Assembly (NCBI GenBank): GCA_964036275.1
Contig: OZ038433.1
Span: 20,039,485 to 20,103,484, forward strand
Source of the DNA: Litoditis marina
Lineage: Eukaryota > Nematoda > Chromadorea > Rhabditida > Rhabditidae
DNA length: 64,000 nt
Direction: 5' to 3'
Part shown: positions 24,708 to 35,139 of the stretch, one piece after another
Numbering within the stretch: the stretch's first letter is position 1
Layout of the letters: each line of letters starts with the position of its first letter
Translations under genes and position numbers: made by a program
The notes under the pieces: model-generated
Told to the model about the DNA's origin: nothing
The model's database searches: none
Seen by the model: only the letters and a program-made list of their open reading frames with translations

Positions 24708-25810
24708 TCGCGCGCAGCGCGAAGCGCTGCGCAGATTAGTTTTTGATCACAACATTGCGGACTTTCAAAAGTGGTTTTATGCCATTTTCTCAAAAATTCC
24801 TGAACGGATTTTTGAGATTTTGATGGAAAGAGATAGAGGAGGAAAGGTTTTATCATTGAGCTATTCAATATTTAATGTGCGACCAGTGATCTACATTTAT
24901 GCTGAATATCGTCTCGCAAAAATGTCTTCCGACGGCGGCCGCGTGGCGTGGCGCGGCGGCCGCAAAACCGACGAATTTAACCGATTCGTCTGAAATTTGG
25001 AATATAGTTAGAAACAGCAGAGTTATGTGTGAGTCTGAAATCGTGGACCAATCGGTTGAAAATGAGCCATTTTATCGCCTTGGAAACATTGCATTCAGCT
25101 GCTTTCACAATCACTTCTAGATGTGCGGGGTGTGCGAAGTGAGCTGTTAATTCGTTTTTTGGTAGTTTGAGTAGATTAAAGTATATTGAATAAGCAATTA
25201 GGTTAATCTGTAAAGATAATGACTGACCATAAAAAGGTTATTCGAACAAAAACAAAAATGCTGTCCGTGAAAGGATACGAACCCTCGTCCTACTGAACTG
25301 TAGTGCGCTGCTCTCCCGACTGAGCCAAATCGACACAAAGAAAGGAAGAAATGGACGGCGCCACACGTACGCTGCCCGAAATCAAGGATTGATCACGGTT
25401 TCTGAGAGAATGCTTACTAACCAGAGTTCTAACGCAGTTTATGTTCTACAAATCAACTTAGTATTCATTGTTACGTTGAAAAAAGTTTAATAATAATTGA
25501 TTAGACGCTCATTATTTCCTATCTATTGATTCATTATTTCCTTCGGAAATATAGAAAATGAGGACAATTTGTATAAAAAAACGATGTAAAGTGAGAGACG
25601 ATTAGCTTTTGAGATTTAACTGCATGGAATATAGAAAAAAAAGGACAATAACTCAAGAGGGAAATAAAAAATCTAATCTCGCAATTTTCATGATCATCCT
25701 GACAGACTGATTCAAAAAATATATGCTAAATCTTTTAGAAAAGTCCGCTTACACTAAAAACGTATCTGAAACAAAAATCAGCTATACTGTCAGTCTATCG
25801 CACAGTCACG
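24708..25810. repeat. Interspersed repeat B, copy 2
   Basis: It starts TCGCGCGCAGCGCGAAGCGC after an A, the same start as the composite repeats, then follows the repeat B sequence seen at 9.9-10.9 kb. A tRNA-like module is at 25257-25335 on the minus strand, with GATTTGGCTCAGTCGGGAG and GGGTTCGTATCC. Confidence 0.75.
25257..25335 (-). pseudogene. tRNA-like module in repeat B copy 2
   Basis: Box A-like TGGCTCAGTCGGGAG and box B-like GGGTTCGTATCC are present at tRNA spacing. The anticodon arm has a 4-bp stem and a 6-nt loop, and the acceptor ends do not pair well. It is the better preserved of the two copies. Confidence 0.5.
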
Positions 25811-26130
25811 TGAAACATGTTAAACACAGCAGAACTCGGAAACGTGAAACGACAAAGTGCACACTTAGGCTATTAGAATGCTAACTTTACATGAATATTC
25901 AAGAAACTTATAGTGTACTCTGTTCTGTTATCATTTTTGAATCAATGGTGATAATCATATTAGGACGTTTCATCTAATTGTTTGCTGCAAGTTTTTTTTT
26001 TCACTGAAAAACAAAATGTTTTTGACCCATGAAAATTGCGAGATTACATTTTTCATTTCCCTCTTGAGTTATTGTCCTCCTTTTCTATATTCCATGCAGT
26101 TCAATCTCAAAAGCTAATCGTCTTTTTTTC
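25590..26130. repeat. Inverted repeat, ~110-bp arms
   Basis: GATTAGCTTTTGAGATT to GAAAATTGCGAGA-type sequence on the left is repeated in inverse on the right (26030-26125). One arm also occurs alone at 36285-36355. The loop of about 330 bp has no gene. Confidence 0.65.
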
Positions 26131-26905
26131 TTTCCCTGACATAGAGAACAAGACATTTCCATAAAATAGAGGGCGAGATCTTTCCTTAACATAGAGAGCG
26201 AAATCTCTTGTCAATTTAGAGTGAGATCTTTTCCTTATATAGAGGGCAAGACCTATCCTTAACATGGGGCGAAGGATTTTCCTAGCATAGGGAGCGGTAG
26301 CTTTCAATAGAATGCAAGAACAAAAAACACAATGAAAAAATCTCTTTTTGTCTACCGTTATACGAATGCAGAGTTTCTTCTTGGTTTTTGCTCTTCTTGG
26401 GATCCAGCAGGACTACAGCACGACTCCCGTCCAATCATTAGCGGTCCAATCCACGGCAGCAGCTACAGTCCAGGGCGGGCATCTTCGGGGCGAACAGAGC
26501 GTTAGAATGGCTCCCCTTTCTGTCGCGCTTTTTATACCCATTTTCTTACATGTTAGTCCATTCCTGTTATCCTGTCGAGATCAACTTGCTATTGCCAAAT
26601 CCCAGCAGCAACCGATTTGGAAAAATGAAATCACACGTTAACATCCTTAACACATAATTCCCTAACATAGAGCGCGATACCTCTCCCGAACCTAGAGCGC
26701 AAGACCTCACCCTAACCTATAGCGCGGGACCTCTCCCTGAAATTAGAAAGGAGAATGGAGCGCGGAAGTTATTCTGACATAGGACGCGAGAGTATTTTTT
26801 TAACACAGAGAGCGAGACCTCTTCCGAACATAGGGTGCGAGAATTTTTCTAACATGGGGCGCTAGAAGTCTTCCCTACATAAGGCGCGGGAGTTGTTCTT
26901 AACTT
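26131..26905. mobile_element. Minisatellite-carrying element (copy 2, inverted)
   Basis: Arrays at 26131-26300 and 26660-26900 flank a region (26340-26640) that matches, inverted, the flank of the element at 5.8-6.2 kb: TTTGCTATTGCCAAATCCCA corresponds to its GGGATTTGGCAATAGC. The short ORF at 26348 is not supported as a gene. Confidence 0.6.
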
Positions 26906-27059
26906 CTTAACAGATGGCGGGAGCCCTAGCCGTAATAATAATTCATCTATTTGAAAAAATCAGAACGCGAGAGCAACACGGTTAAACACGAGATAAAAAA
27001 ACCTCTTTTTGTCTACTATGATCCCGATTTGTGCAACCGAATTCAGCAACAACCGAAAT

Positions 27060-27790
27060 CATATAGCGCGAAAGTTCTCGATAACATAGAGCGCGGAAGT
27101 TCTCCTTAGCATAGAGCGCGGGAGTTCTCCTTAGCATAGAGCGTGGGTGTTCTCCTTAGCATAGAGCGCGGGTGTTTTCCTCAGCATGAAGCGCGGGTGT
27201 TCTCCTTAGCGTAGAACGCGTAGTTTTTCTTAACGTAGAGCGCGGAAGTTTTCCTTAGCATGGAGCGCGAAATTTCTCCTTTGCCTAGAGCGCGGGAGTT
27301 CCCTTGACATAGAGCGCGGAAGTTCTCCTTAACATAGAGCGCGGGAGTTCTTTTTAACATAGAGCGCAAGAGTTCTCTTTAGCATAGAGCGTGGGTGTTC
27401 TCCTTAGCATAGAGCGCGGGTGTTTTCCTCAGCATGAAGCGCGGGTGTTCTCCTTAGCGTAGAACGCGTAGTTTTTCTTAACGTAGAGCGCGGAAGTTTT
27501 CCTTAGCATGGAGCGCGAAATTTCTCCTTTGCCTAGAGCGCGGGAGTTCCCTTGACATAGAGCGCGGAAGTTCTCCTTAACATAGAGCGCGGGAGTTCTT
27601 TTTAACATAGAGCGCAAGAGTTCTCTTTAGCATAGAGCGCGGGAGTTATCTTTAGCATAGATCGCGGGAGTTCTTGATAACATGGAGCGCAAGAGTTTTT
27701 TTACTATAGAGCGCGGGAGTTTTCTTTAGCATAGAGCGCGGGTGTTTTTCTCAGCATGAAACGCGGGTGTTTTTTGAATGTACATGTCGG
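27060..27790. repeat. Minisatellite with an exact 248-bp duplication
   Basis: Units are of the type AGAGCGCGGGAGTTCTCCTT. The block 27131-27378 is followed immediately by what appears to be an identical block, 27379-27626, giving two identical 62-codon minus-strand frames. This is a recent higher-order duplication. Confidence 0.9.
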
Positions 27791-29320
27791 GCGTGGAATG
27801 TTTTTGCGTTGTGGCTGTTGAGCGAATGGCCAAAACATATCACTAAAAGACTTTTTTGAGGTGCACCATTCTGAGTCTTCGCAACCCAAATTTCAAAAAA
27901 TTTCCGGAAAGTGTGATGTTCAAACTTTAAAGCAGGATAAAAGGGTCGGGCGAAATCAGACGGGCCGAAAAACCATTCACGACTAATCTATAACAACCAT
28001 TCTGTCCAAATCACTCACTGTTCAACGCTTTGAGTCGTGTCTCGGTGTTAACGGCAGGCGTTAACGCCGAGCGTTTCAACCAAGACGTTTTTACATGCTT
28101 GCTTTCGTTGAACGTCGACGTAAAAAGCATGAATGCTGTCTTACACCTATCATTATTTAACACTAATATTGATTACCGAATATTCACCTTGGTATAACGA
28201 AGAATAGTCATGTCTGGCATCGTTTTGTACAAAATTTTACAAGTAATATACAAGATTTAAACTGCTAGATATTGAAAGTTTTCCGATGATTTTTTTTTCA
28301 TATCAATTAAAATTTAACAGAGATGCGGAATATTTAAGATGCAGAATATACTACTTCATGAAAGGCGCGCGCGTGCACGCAGCGCGACAAAAAAATTTAA
28401 ATTAGGTTTTACAGTACGAAAATTGGCCAACAAATGTAATTGTATCTGCTCATGCTAAACCGCTCCTATAGACAATGCAGTGAACAATTTTGTCATCGCT
28501 GACAATGACAACGCACCCAAAATTCAGGAAAAGTATTGTATGATAAAAAGCTTTCAAGAGTTCTGCCGCGCTCCACTCAGGGCCTTTTCATGAAAAGTAC
28601 GGCATGTGCTTGTAAAAATGTTGCGCTCCACTCAGTGTCATTCTATGAAAAGTACGGTTTGTTAGAATTTGTAAATTTTAACGTCGTGATAGACAAAAAT
28701 TCAATCCGTAGAAATGTGTTAAAGGTATAATTCGGCTTAAATTTTGGTATTTTTCTGATTATGGCAATGAATTTGTTTTCAGATCATGTTTCAAATACAA
28801 ATAATGGAAAAAGACCGGAAATAGTCAATTTTCCGGAAGTCGCCGGCGTTTTTCACGATTGCGCACGCTGATTGGGGCGGGCAGGGGAGCGCGCAATATG
28901 TGCAATAGTGCGGCAAGGCTCCGCCCACTCGGAATTGGCAGCCAGATCAGTTTTTTTCACAATTATTTATATTTATGCTTCTCAAAGTTGTGTTTTAGTT
29001 TGATTTTGTGACATTTAGTGTATTGTAGTTGTTAGATATAGTTGTTTTATTAGTGTTACGCCTGGCATATTCAGTTATGATGCCAAAGTTTCGTGTAATT
29101 TTTTGTTTCTTATAAAAATTCACATCACATGATAATTAATCAGTAATCTATTCTTTTTTCATTATTTTACTTCAGTCTCGAGTTAACTCAAGTTTTCCAA
29201 GATCCTTTTTTCGCATTGATATTTTTTTTTGCTGTTCTCGGACCTCTATTTTTCAGCATTCGTGATTGCCAGTTCGTTCGAAGTGGAGAGCTAGAGAAAG
29301 TCGTTATCTTCTCGCTTTCA
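27791..29320. other. Mostly unassigned; one duplicated 55-bp block
   Basis: At 28567-28665 the sequence GCGCTCCACTCAG to ATGAAAAGTACGG occurs twice about 55 bp apart. A GC-rich stretch GCGCGCGCGTGCACGCAGCG lies at 28365. No reliable exon was found. Confidence 0.4.
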
Positions 29321-29321
29321 G

Positions 29322-29938
29322 ACGCACACGAATGGACTGTACTACGTTTGGTTTGAGGTTAGTTATTGATCCTCTGCTTGTCTACCTGTTTTTTTTGTGT
29401 ACCACGCTTGCTTTTCATGGAAAATTGTCACTGGAAGTGAAATGAAAAGGATTTGTACTGATCCGATTTGCTCTTCACTACTTTTCTAATGCAATTTCCT
29501 TCTTTCTGATCTTGTTGAACACTTTCATTTAGAATTGGCACACTTTAATAATGTTCTTCGAGGAGGAACTCGGTTTTACGGTTTTACCCGGGGGCCGAGT
29601 GGTCAAGTGGTTAGCGTTCGGCTGTCGCTCCACAGACCTGGGTTCGATCCCCGCTCGCCGCGGTATCTGTCTGGCGGACCGCATGGGCTGGTTACAAAGC
29701 TCACCCATGCCTATCTCCACCCCTCTACGGACAGTCCTTCTACGGTTGATATGTGATTTGTGTGTGATTATATAATTCTCTCAATAAAGCAATACACGGC
29801 TGAAATAGTTGCCGTAAAAGATTATTATTATTACCTGGCCCTCAAAAGCAACAAATCCATTCCCTGCAAAATCAACCCGGTTGCCTTTTGGGTGCATGCA
29901 ACACGGTTTCTCTCTTACTTTTCACCGACCAGTGAGGT
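29322..29938 (+). pseudogene. Possible host coding exons interrupted by a SINE
   Basis: 29322-29357 encodes THTNGLYYVWFE between TTTCAG and GTTAGT. A second exon starts at 29533 and continues in phase (NWHTLIMFFEEELGF). It then runs into a tRNA-derived SINE at 29590-29833. Past the SINE the original frame can be picked up again to a TGA at 29936. The SINE frame itself ends at 29773. The protein is not recognised and no upstream exons were identified, so this is a weak model: perhaps a relic, perhaps chance. Another open frame at 29839-29938, joining 30025-30087 in phase, is a competing possibility. Confidence 0.25.
29590..29833 (+). mobile_element. tRNA-derived SINE with (ATT)n tail
   Basis: The head reads GGCCGAGTGGTCAAGTGG (box A) and ACCTGGGTTCGATCCCCG (box B), as in a Ser/Leu-type tRNA. 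About 150 bp of unrelated body follow, then CTCAATAAAGC and the tail GATTATTATTATTA. Short related sequences, TTTTACCCGG on the left and TTACCTGGCC on the right, suggest a target-site duplication. RNA polymerase III transcription is expected from the boxes. Confidence 0.7.
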
Positions 29939-31065
29939 GTGAGTTTTCTAAACTATAGTTATTTATGTAGAACTAGAACTTTCTATCCGAACAATACATC
30001 TATTCGAAATCAAATAACTTTCAGAGTACTAGTACTGATGTGTGGTTAGCCAGGAACTCGCTGATAGGCGTCACGTTCTGTGCAAAATAAGGTATGTTGA
30101 TTTCGCTCATAATTAGAAGCTTTCGTATCAGAAATAAAACTCAATTTGTGTACAATTCCTCCTCAATCAGATTTGGTTCATGAATTGTTAACTCTCGAAT
30201 TATAATTTTACACATAATATATATTTATGAATACATCGCACTGTGCACTATTCCCTCGCTCGTCAACTTGTACTTCATTAGTGAACTTTCAGGGAGAAGT
30301 CATGAAGAAGAAGAAGAACAGAAGCGACAGCTATGACTTTATGCAACTGTGAAATAATATCAGCTATTTTAATAAAGTTGTTTAATAACCTGCTGTACTT
30401 TATGTTCAAATTTGTAAATATGAAATTGTTGAATTATTGAAACAATGTTCGTGTTTCCCAACTATTACATATCACACACATGTTCCTTGTCAAGAGTATT
30501 AGCAGAAACAACTCTTATTTTTCTTATATATCCGACAATAATCTGAGGAATCAGTTCCACATTTTCGAGCTGGCAGCGGTCGGTGAGAGAGTGTTGGGGA
30601 GTGAGAGACGCCAGACGGCAGGCGCGGGATTTTCAAATAGGGGGTTATGCAACATATTTGATATGGTAATTTTTGTAGGTTCAACCTTATTTTTTCTAGT
30701 TTTTTGTTCCCAATGTCTTCATGACCCTATAGCGCATCTTTTTTCAGAAATTTGATTGTGGTAGGTGCATTCTGTACATTTCTGGTTTAAACCTGATTAT
30801 TCCTTTAAATATGATAATGATAACTTGATCACAATTCTGATAATTTGTTTGGGGAACGATTCGAGAATCGCCCTCCCCCCCCCCGAACGATCGGGGAGCG
30901 AACCCTGAAAATTCCCTGAAAAAAGGGTTCAAAAGCGAGGGGTATACCATGAAAAGTCCCCAAACGAAACTGGACGATTCAAAAATTAATTTGACCTTCT
31001 TTTTTGACAGTTCTATTCTAAATATTACTTCATCAATTTTTATTTGTATAGTGTAAAATTTTTCG
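29939..31065. other. Intergenic; possible 3' exon and C-run
   Basis: At 30292-30345 TTTCAG precedes a short open stretch with a GAAGAAGAAGAAGAAC run and a stop, then TTTTAATAAAG, which resembles a terminal exon and polyadenylation signal. It could not be linked in phase to other exons. A run of ten or more C occurs near 30870. Confidence 0.35.
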
Positions 31066-31071
31066 CTTTTT

Positions 31072-31148
31072 TGGTTCTCCCGGGAATCGAACCCGTGGGC
31101 GGTGGCTCCCCAAGCGTCAACGCTACCACTGCGTTATGGAAACTCGTA
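31072..31148 (-). pseudogene. tRNA-like sequence
   Basis: On the minus strand, CATAACGCAGTGGTAGCG (box A) and CACGGGTTCGATTCCCGG (T arm) are well kept. The anticodon loop reads TTGGGGA (GGG if functional). The acceptor stem pairs poorly, so it is called a tRNA pseudogene or SINE head. Confidence 0.5.
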
Positions 31149-31765
31149 GTTAGGGAGGCGAATTATGCCCTTATATGATAGACGCTGCATCACGCACTCG
31201 GTTTATGGTTTATTCCTCAGTTTTTCTTCGAATGTCCCCTGATTTCTCCCCGAAAATTCGGGGTATTTTCAGGGCGTTTCCCCACCTTCTCCTCGAAAAT
31301 CTCCAAACATTCGGGGCTCGTCCCCCACCCTTTTCCCGATTTCACACCGGTTGCTCCCCGAAACGTGAATTCCCTGAAAATCCGGGGGATTTCCGGGGCC
31401 GATTTCCGATGAATAGTAGAACATTCACAAGAACAGTTTAAACATGGGCAGGCCTTCACACTACGTGAACATATTTTGTACGACAACAAACGTTGGCAGA
31501 CCTCCCAACTACGTGATCATTAAACATTTTCAAATATCTTATGAAATTCCCAATTGCCAGGCGCCGCAGTCGTCTAGTCACAATGCCCCCAACAACGGGA
31601 GTTGAGAAACATATTACGTACCCATTCCATACGCATTCTCCTATTCAAGGAGTCTGTGCGCTGCTCTTGCTCATTCATTCTACACTATAGCTCGACAATC
31701 TGAAAACTACATAGTAGACAAACAAATTATGACTACTTCTTTAGTTTCCTATATGCCTACACATA
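31149..31765. repeat. CCCCGAAA-rich repeats and CACTACGTGAAC units
   Basis: 31200-31400 holds repeated CCCCGAAA/TTTTCAGGG motifs that also occur inverted at 30880-30930. 31450-31530 holds two units around ACTACGTGAAC like the satellites at 37.6 and 51.5 kb. No gene is seen. Confidence 0.45.
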
Positions 31766-33412
31766 TCGCGCGCAGCGCGAAGCGCTGTGCGAGATTTGTC
31801 TTTGGTCCGGTTAATGCGCGCCTCCGTTTTTTTAGTTTACCCTCAAAAAGGCCCAAACTTGCAAATCAAAACTTTTTATGTTTTGTTGATTTTTCATGGC
31901 ATACGTACAAGCTATGTTCAAAATTTGAACAAAATTGATTGAGTTTGAGCCGAGTTATGACGTTATGCGCTTCATGCAGACCGCCAACTTCCGTCGTGTG
32001 TCAGTGTGTGTGTGTGTGTGTGTTGGTGCGCACTCCTGGGATATTTTTATGTGTGAACCGATTTGACTGAAAATTTGGGACACGATAGATACCCCACTTG
32101 AAGTTCGGGGGCGCAAACTTTTTCTCGAAAAAAATTATTTTTCATTAAGTTATAGGTCTTTGAAAATGTCTCTGCGTCTCTTCATTTCGTGCACTCTCTC
32201 GCCCTCTCTGTCGGGTAAATCAAATTGCGTTATAATTCAGCTCAGTCCTAACCAATTCAAGTAAAATTTGGAGTATGATACCACGACATGAACGGACATT
32301 GATTCAGATGTAAGTCTTCTACTGATGACGTCATCGAGGATTCTGGAGCTCGGATGACGTCATTTTTGAAAAGTGCAAAGTTGATGTCACATATGTTTTC
32401 AAATCATGGTAATATCTTAGGAAGGGTCAAGTAACGGTGAATCTCAATCTAACAGTGACGTATTCTGGGATTCTGGAGACCAGATTACGTCATTTTTGAA
32501 AAGTGCAAAGTTGACGTCACATATTATTTCAAATGCTGAAAATATCTTAAAAATGGTATATTAACGATGAAACTTTATCTAAATATGACTTATTCTGGAA
32601 TTCAGAAGACCAGATGACGTCAACTTTTGCAGAAATTGACGTTAAATATGTTTTCGAATGCTGAAAGTTTCTTAAAAATGGTCAAATCACGATAAAACTT
32701 CATTCAAATATGATGTATTCTGGGATTCTGAAGGGCAGATAAATTAAGTTTTCAGAACTGTAATGTTGACGTCATATGTTTTTTCGAATGATGGTAATAC
32801 TTGACAAGTCATTCATTAAGAAAACAATTTTATCTGCACCGTACAGATCAAACCACATACCTACGGCATGTGTACAAAAAGAGAAAAATTCATGAAAAAG
32901 TGGGGGCCCAACGACTGTGAGATTTGTCTTCTGCTGTGCGCCCCTTAGACAGCTACTCTCGAATGGAGCAGCTACTGCTACAAAAACCGGAAAATACTTG
33001 AATACTCAAGTATAACTGTTCATTACAAACATACAAAAGTCGTAAAATATTTTTCTGTAAACTATAATATACAAATCACAGCTGTAAAAGAGAGAACAAC
33101 TGTTGAATAATATGCCAAGTGTTATAGCACCTAGAGTTGAAGTAAGGACCAAAACTGCAAATCATTGTGAACAAAACCAGAATCTCTATAGTTGACTACG
33201 TTGAGTTAACATCTGTGATTTGTATATTATAGTTTACAGGTTTGAAAAAATATTTTACGACTTTTGTATGTTTGTAATGAACAGTTATACTTGAGTATTC
33301 AAGTATTTTCCGGTTTTTGTAGCAGTAGCTGCTCCATTCGAGAGTAGCTGTCTAAGGGGCGCACAGCAGAAGACAAATCTCACAGTCGTTGGGCCCCCAC
33401 TTTTTCATGAAT
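31766..33412. mobile_element. Composite repeat copy 2, apparently full length (1.65 kb)
   Basis: It runs from TCGCGCGCAGCGCGAAGCGC (after an A) through TGACGTCA units (32330-32780) to a complete foldback tail, 32888-33412. The tail ends are ATTCATGAAAAAGTGGGGGC and its inverse. This is the cleanest reference copy of the family in the window. Confidence 0.85.
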
Positions 33413-33479
33413 CCGTTACTCACTTTTCTTTTTCTTTTTGCACAATCATTCCCCCTTCACTCAATACACTACAATGATA

Positions 33480-34698
33480 CAATACTATATTATGGAATTA
33501 GATTCCACCCCTTGTCTCGGTCGTGTGAGGTGACCCCTCTCGATTGATTAATATGCCATCACCTCGTCCAAAAATGGTACCATCTCGAACCCATTTTTCC
33601 ACCATTTTGAGTGAAATAAAAACACTCAACTCCAAACTCGACAGTCTGACCCAATCTCTGCCCACCATTATTCAATCTGAACTCCACCGTTTCCATGATC
33701 GTCGATGTCTCACTATTTATGGCCTACCAGAGGATTCTTTAACAAAGAAAAAGGTGAATGCAATTTTCAATTTGGTGTCCGTTTCTCCATCCAATAACTC
33801 TATTTTACACCGTTTGGGTAAACCTCGTCAAGATGGTTTACCTCGCCCACTCAAAGTTTCGGTCAAAGATGGTATTCCGTTTCCTCGTCTAATTGATCTT
33901 TCTACTGCTATGAAATCCGAAGATTCTATGTCAACTTTTCATGTGCGGAAGTTCGAGACCCCGGAACAGCGAAAGGCCGGATTCCTCGCCAGACAATCGA
34001 AACGAGACGCCGCCCGAGCTGATGTCACCGACCAAACTACAATTCCAATTCCCGCTGATGCCAACCTACAGACCGAAATGGAGGTATCTGAACAACCTAG
34101 ATATATTGTTCCCGTTTCTCCAATTATTGATGTGTCTCCACTTCCTGAATTGTCCGAGTCATTTGCTTTGTTATCTCCAACCGTAAAACCGGTTGAAACC
34201 GTTCCGGTTGAAACTCCTAACTTGGTTGCTCCTGCTGATTTGCCCGTGCCTTCTTCCTCTACAATTGATTCATCTGTACCCTCTCAGTCTGAAATTGTTT
34301 TTCCTGGTGGCTACAAACTACCTGCCGGTTTCATTGTCCCAGCTGACTTTGTGTTTAACCGGATAATTCCGGATACTGTGGTCGCTTTGAATGAGATGTA
34401 TGAGAATGTTGTTTCTATTAGAGATAGGTATGAATACTTCCGCTCTGTGTGTTCAACTGACCCAACCATTGCTGAAGCCATATCCCAGTCGTACTTTGAT
34501 GCTTACGGTTTCCGTTACCATGTTTAACCCCACATTTCCCACTACAATAATACGACCTAGGTGCTCATAATCAATCGTTCCAAGAAGTCAAGAATAGGTT
34601 TTTCATGTATTTTTTTTTGTTAAAATCCATTCATCACGTACGTAATTTTGATTTAAGTGTTGTTGATGTCATTCTACATGGATAATGAATTATTATTA
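33480..34698 (+). mobile_element. ORF1-only non-LTR retroelement, copy 2
   Basis: The shared leader TCGGTCGTGTGAGGTGACCC is followed by the ORF at 33544-34527, about 155 bp of 3' UTR and a tail ATTATTATTATTA at 34686-34698. It directly follows composite repeat copy 2. There is no RT domain. Confidence 0.7.
33544..34527 (+). CDS. LINE ORF1-type RNA-binding protein (copy 2)
   Basis: The protein has 327 residues in one exon. It has the same order as copy 1: a leucine-rich N-terminal helix (HFSTILSEIKTLNSKLDSL), an RRM-like core with RCLTIYGLPED, ILHRLGKPRQDG and RPLKVSVKDG, the basic block RKFETPEQRKAGFLARQSKR, a Pro/Val/Ser-rich linker, and a C-terminal block (SIRDRYEYFRS to YFDAYGFRY). I count roughly 16 changes from copy 1 over the first 167 residues, while the linker is different sequence. 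No stops are present. Two open ORF1 copies without ORF2 suggest a HAL1-like non-autonomous lineage, or protein-level selection. Confidence 0.75.
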   Translation: MINMPSPRPKMVPSRTHFSTILSEIKTLNSKLDSLTQSLPTIIQSELHRFHDRRCLTIYGLPEDSLTKKKVNAIFNLVSVSPSNNSILHRLGKPRQDGLPRPLKVSVKDGIPFPRLIDLSTAMKSEDSMSTFHVRKFETPEQRKAGFLARQSKRDAARADVTDQTTIPIPADANLQTEMEVSEQPRYIVPVSPIIDVSPLPELSESFALLSPTVKPVETVPVETPNLVAPADLPVPSSSTIDSSVPSQSEIVFPGGYKLPAGFIVPADFVFNRIIPDTVVALNEMYENVVSIRDRYEYFRSVCSTDPTIAEAISQSYFDAYGFRYHV

Positions 34699-35139
34699 TT
34701 AACCAGTACAATTCGCCGTAACATGTTTTCTCTCCAAGTCGTTCGCTCTTCCCAGGCAGTTCTCATCCAGTCCCTTCCAGCACATTTACGAATTTCTGGT
34801 AGTCGTACTTTTCTGGAGAGCCATCCGTTGGTGTGGCTGTAGAGTCTTCACTCACCTTATTACATTTATTTGCCATTTTTGGCACCAATACCTCCCAAAA
34901 ATTCAACATATAAGTTTTTAGCTTTATACTCATTGACTTCTTTTCATTTAAGCTGCCAGAAGTTTTTAGCATTATACTTATTGACTTCTTTTCATTAAAG
35001 CTGCCAGACAAGAATACGAGGCTAATTTATGATGTGTAATATGCGTGTGATTCAAGATGTGTAACTGATCTGTCTTTCGATTCAGTAAACTTGTGTTCTT
35101 TAAGTTCATCCACTCTCAACTGATCATTTTCAAGAAGCC

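Noticed and set aside
27181..27617. Two identical 62-codon ORFs
   Set aside because: They lie wholly inside the minisatellite and its 248-bp duplication.
24135..27790. CRISPR-like array
   Set aside because: Units are contiguous and degenerate, without spacers, in a eukaryotic sequence with introns.
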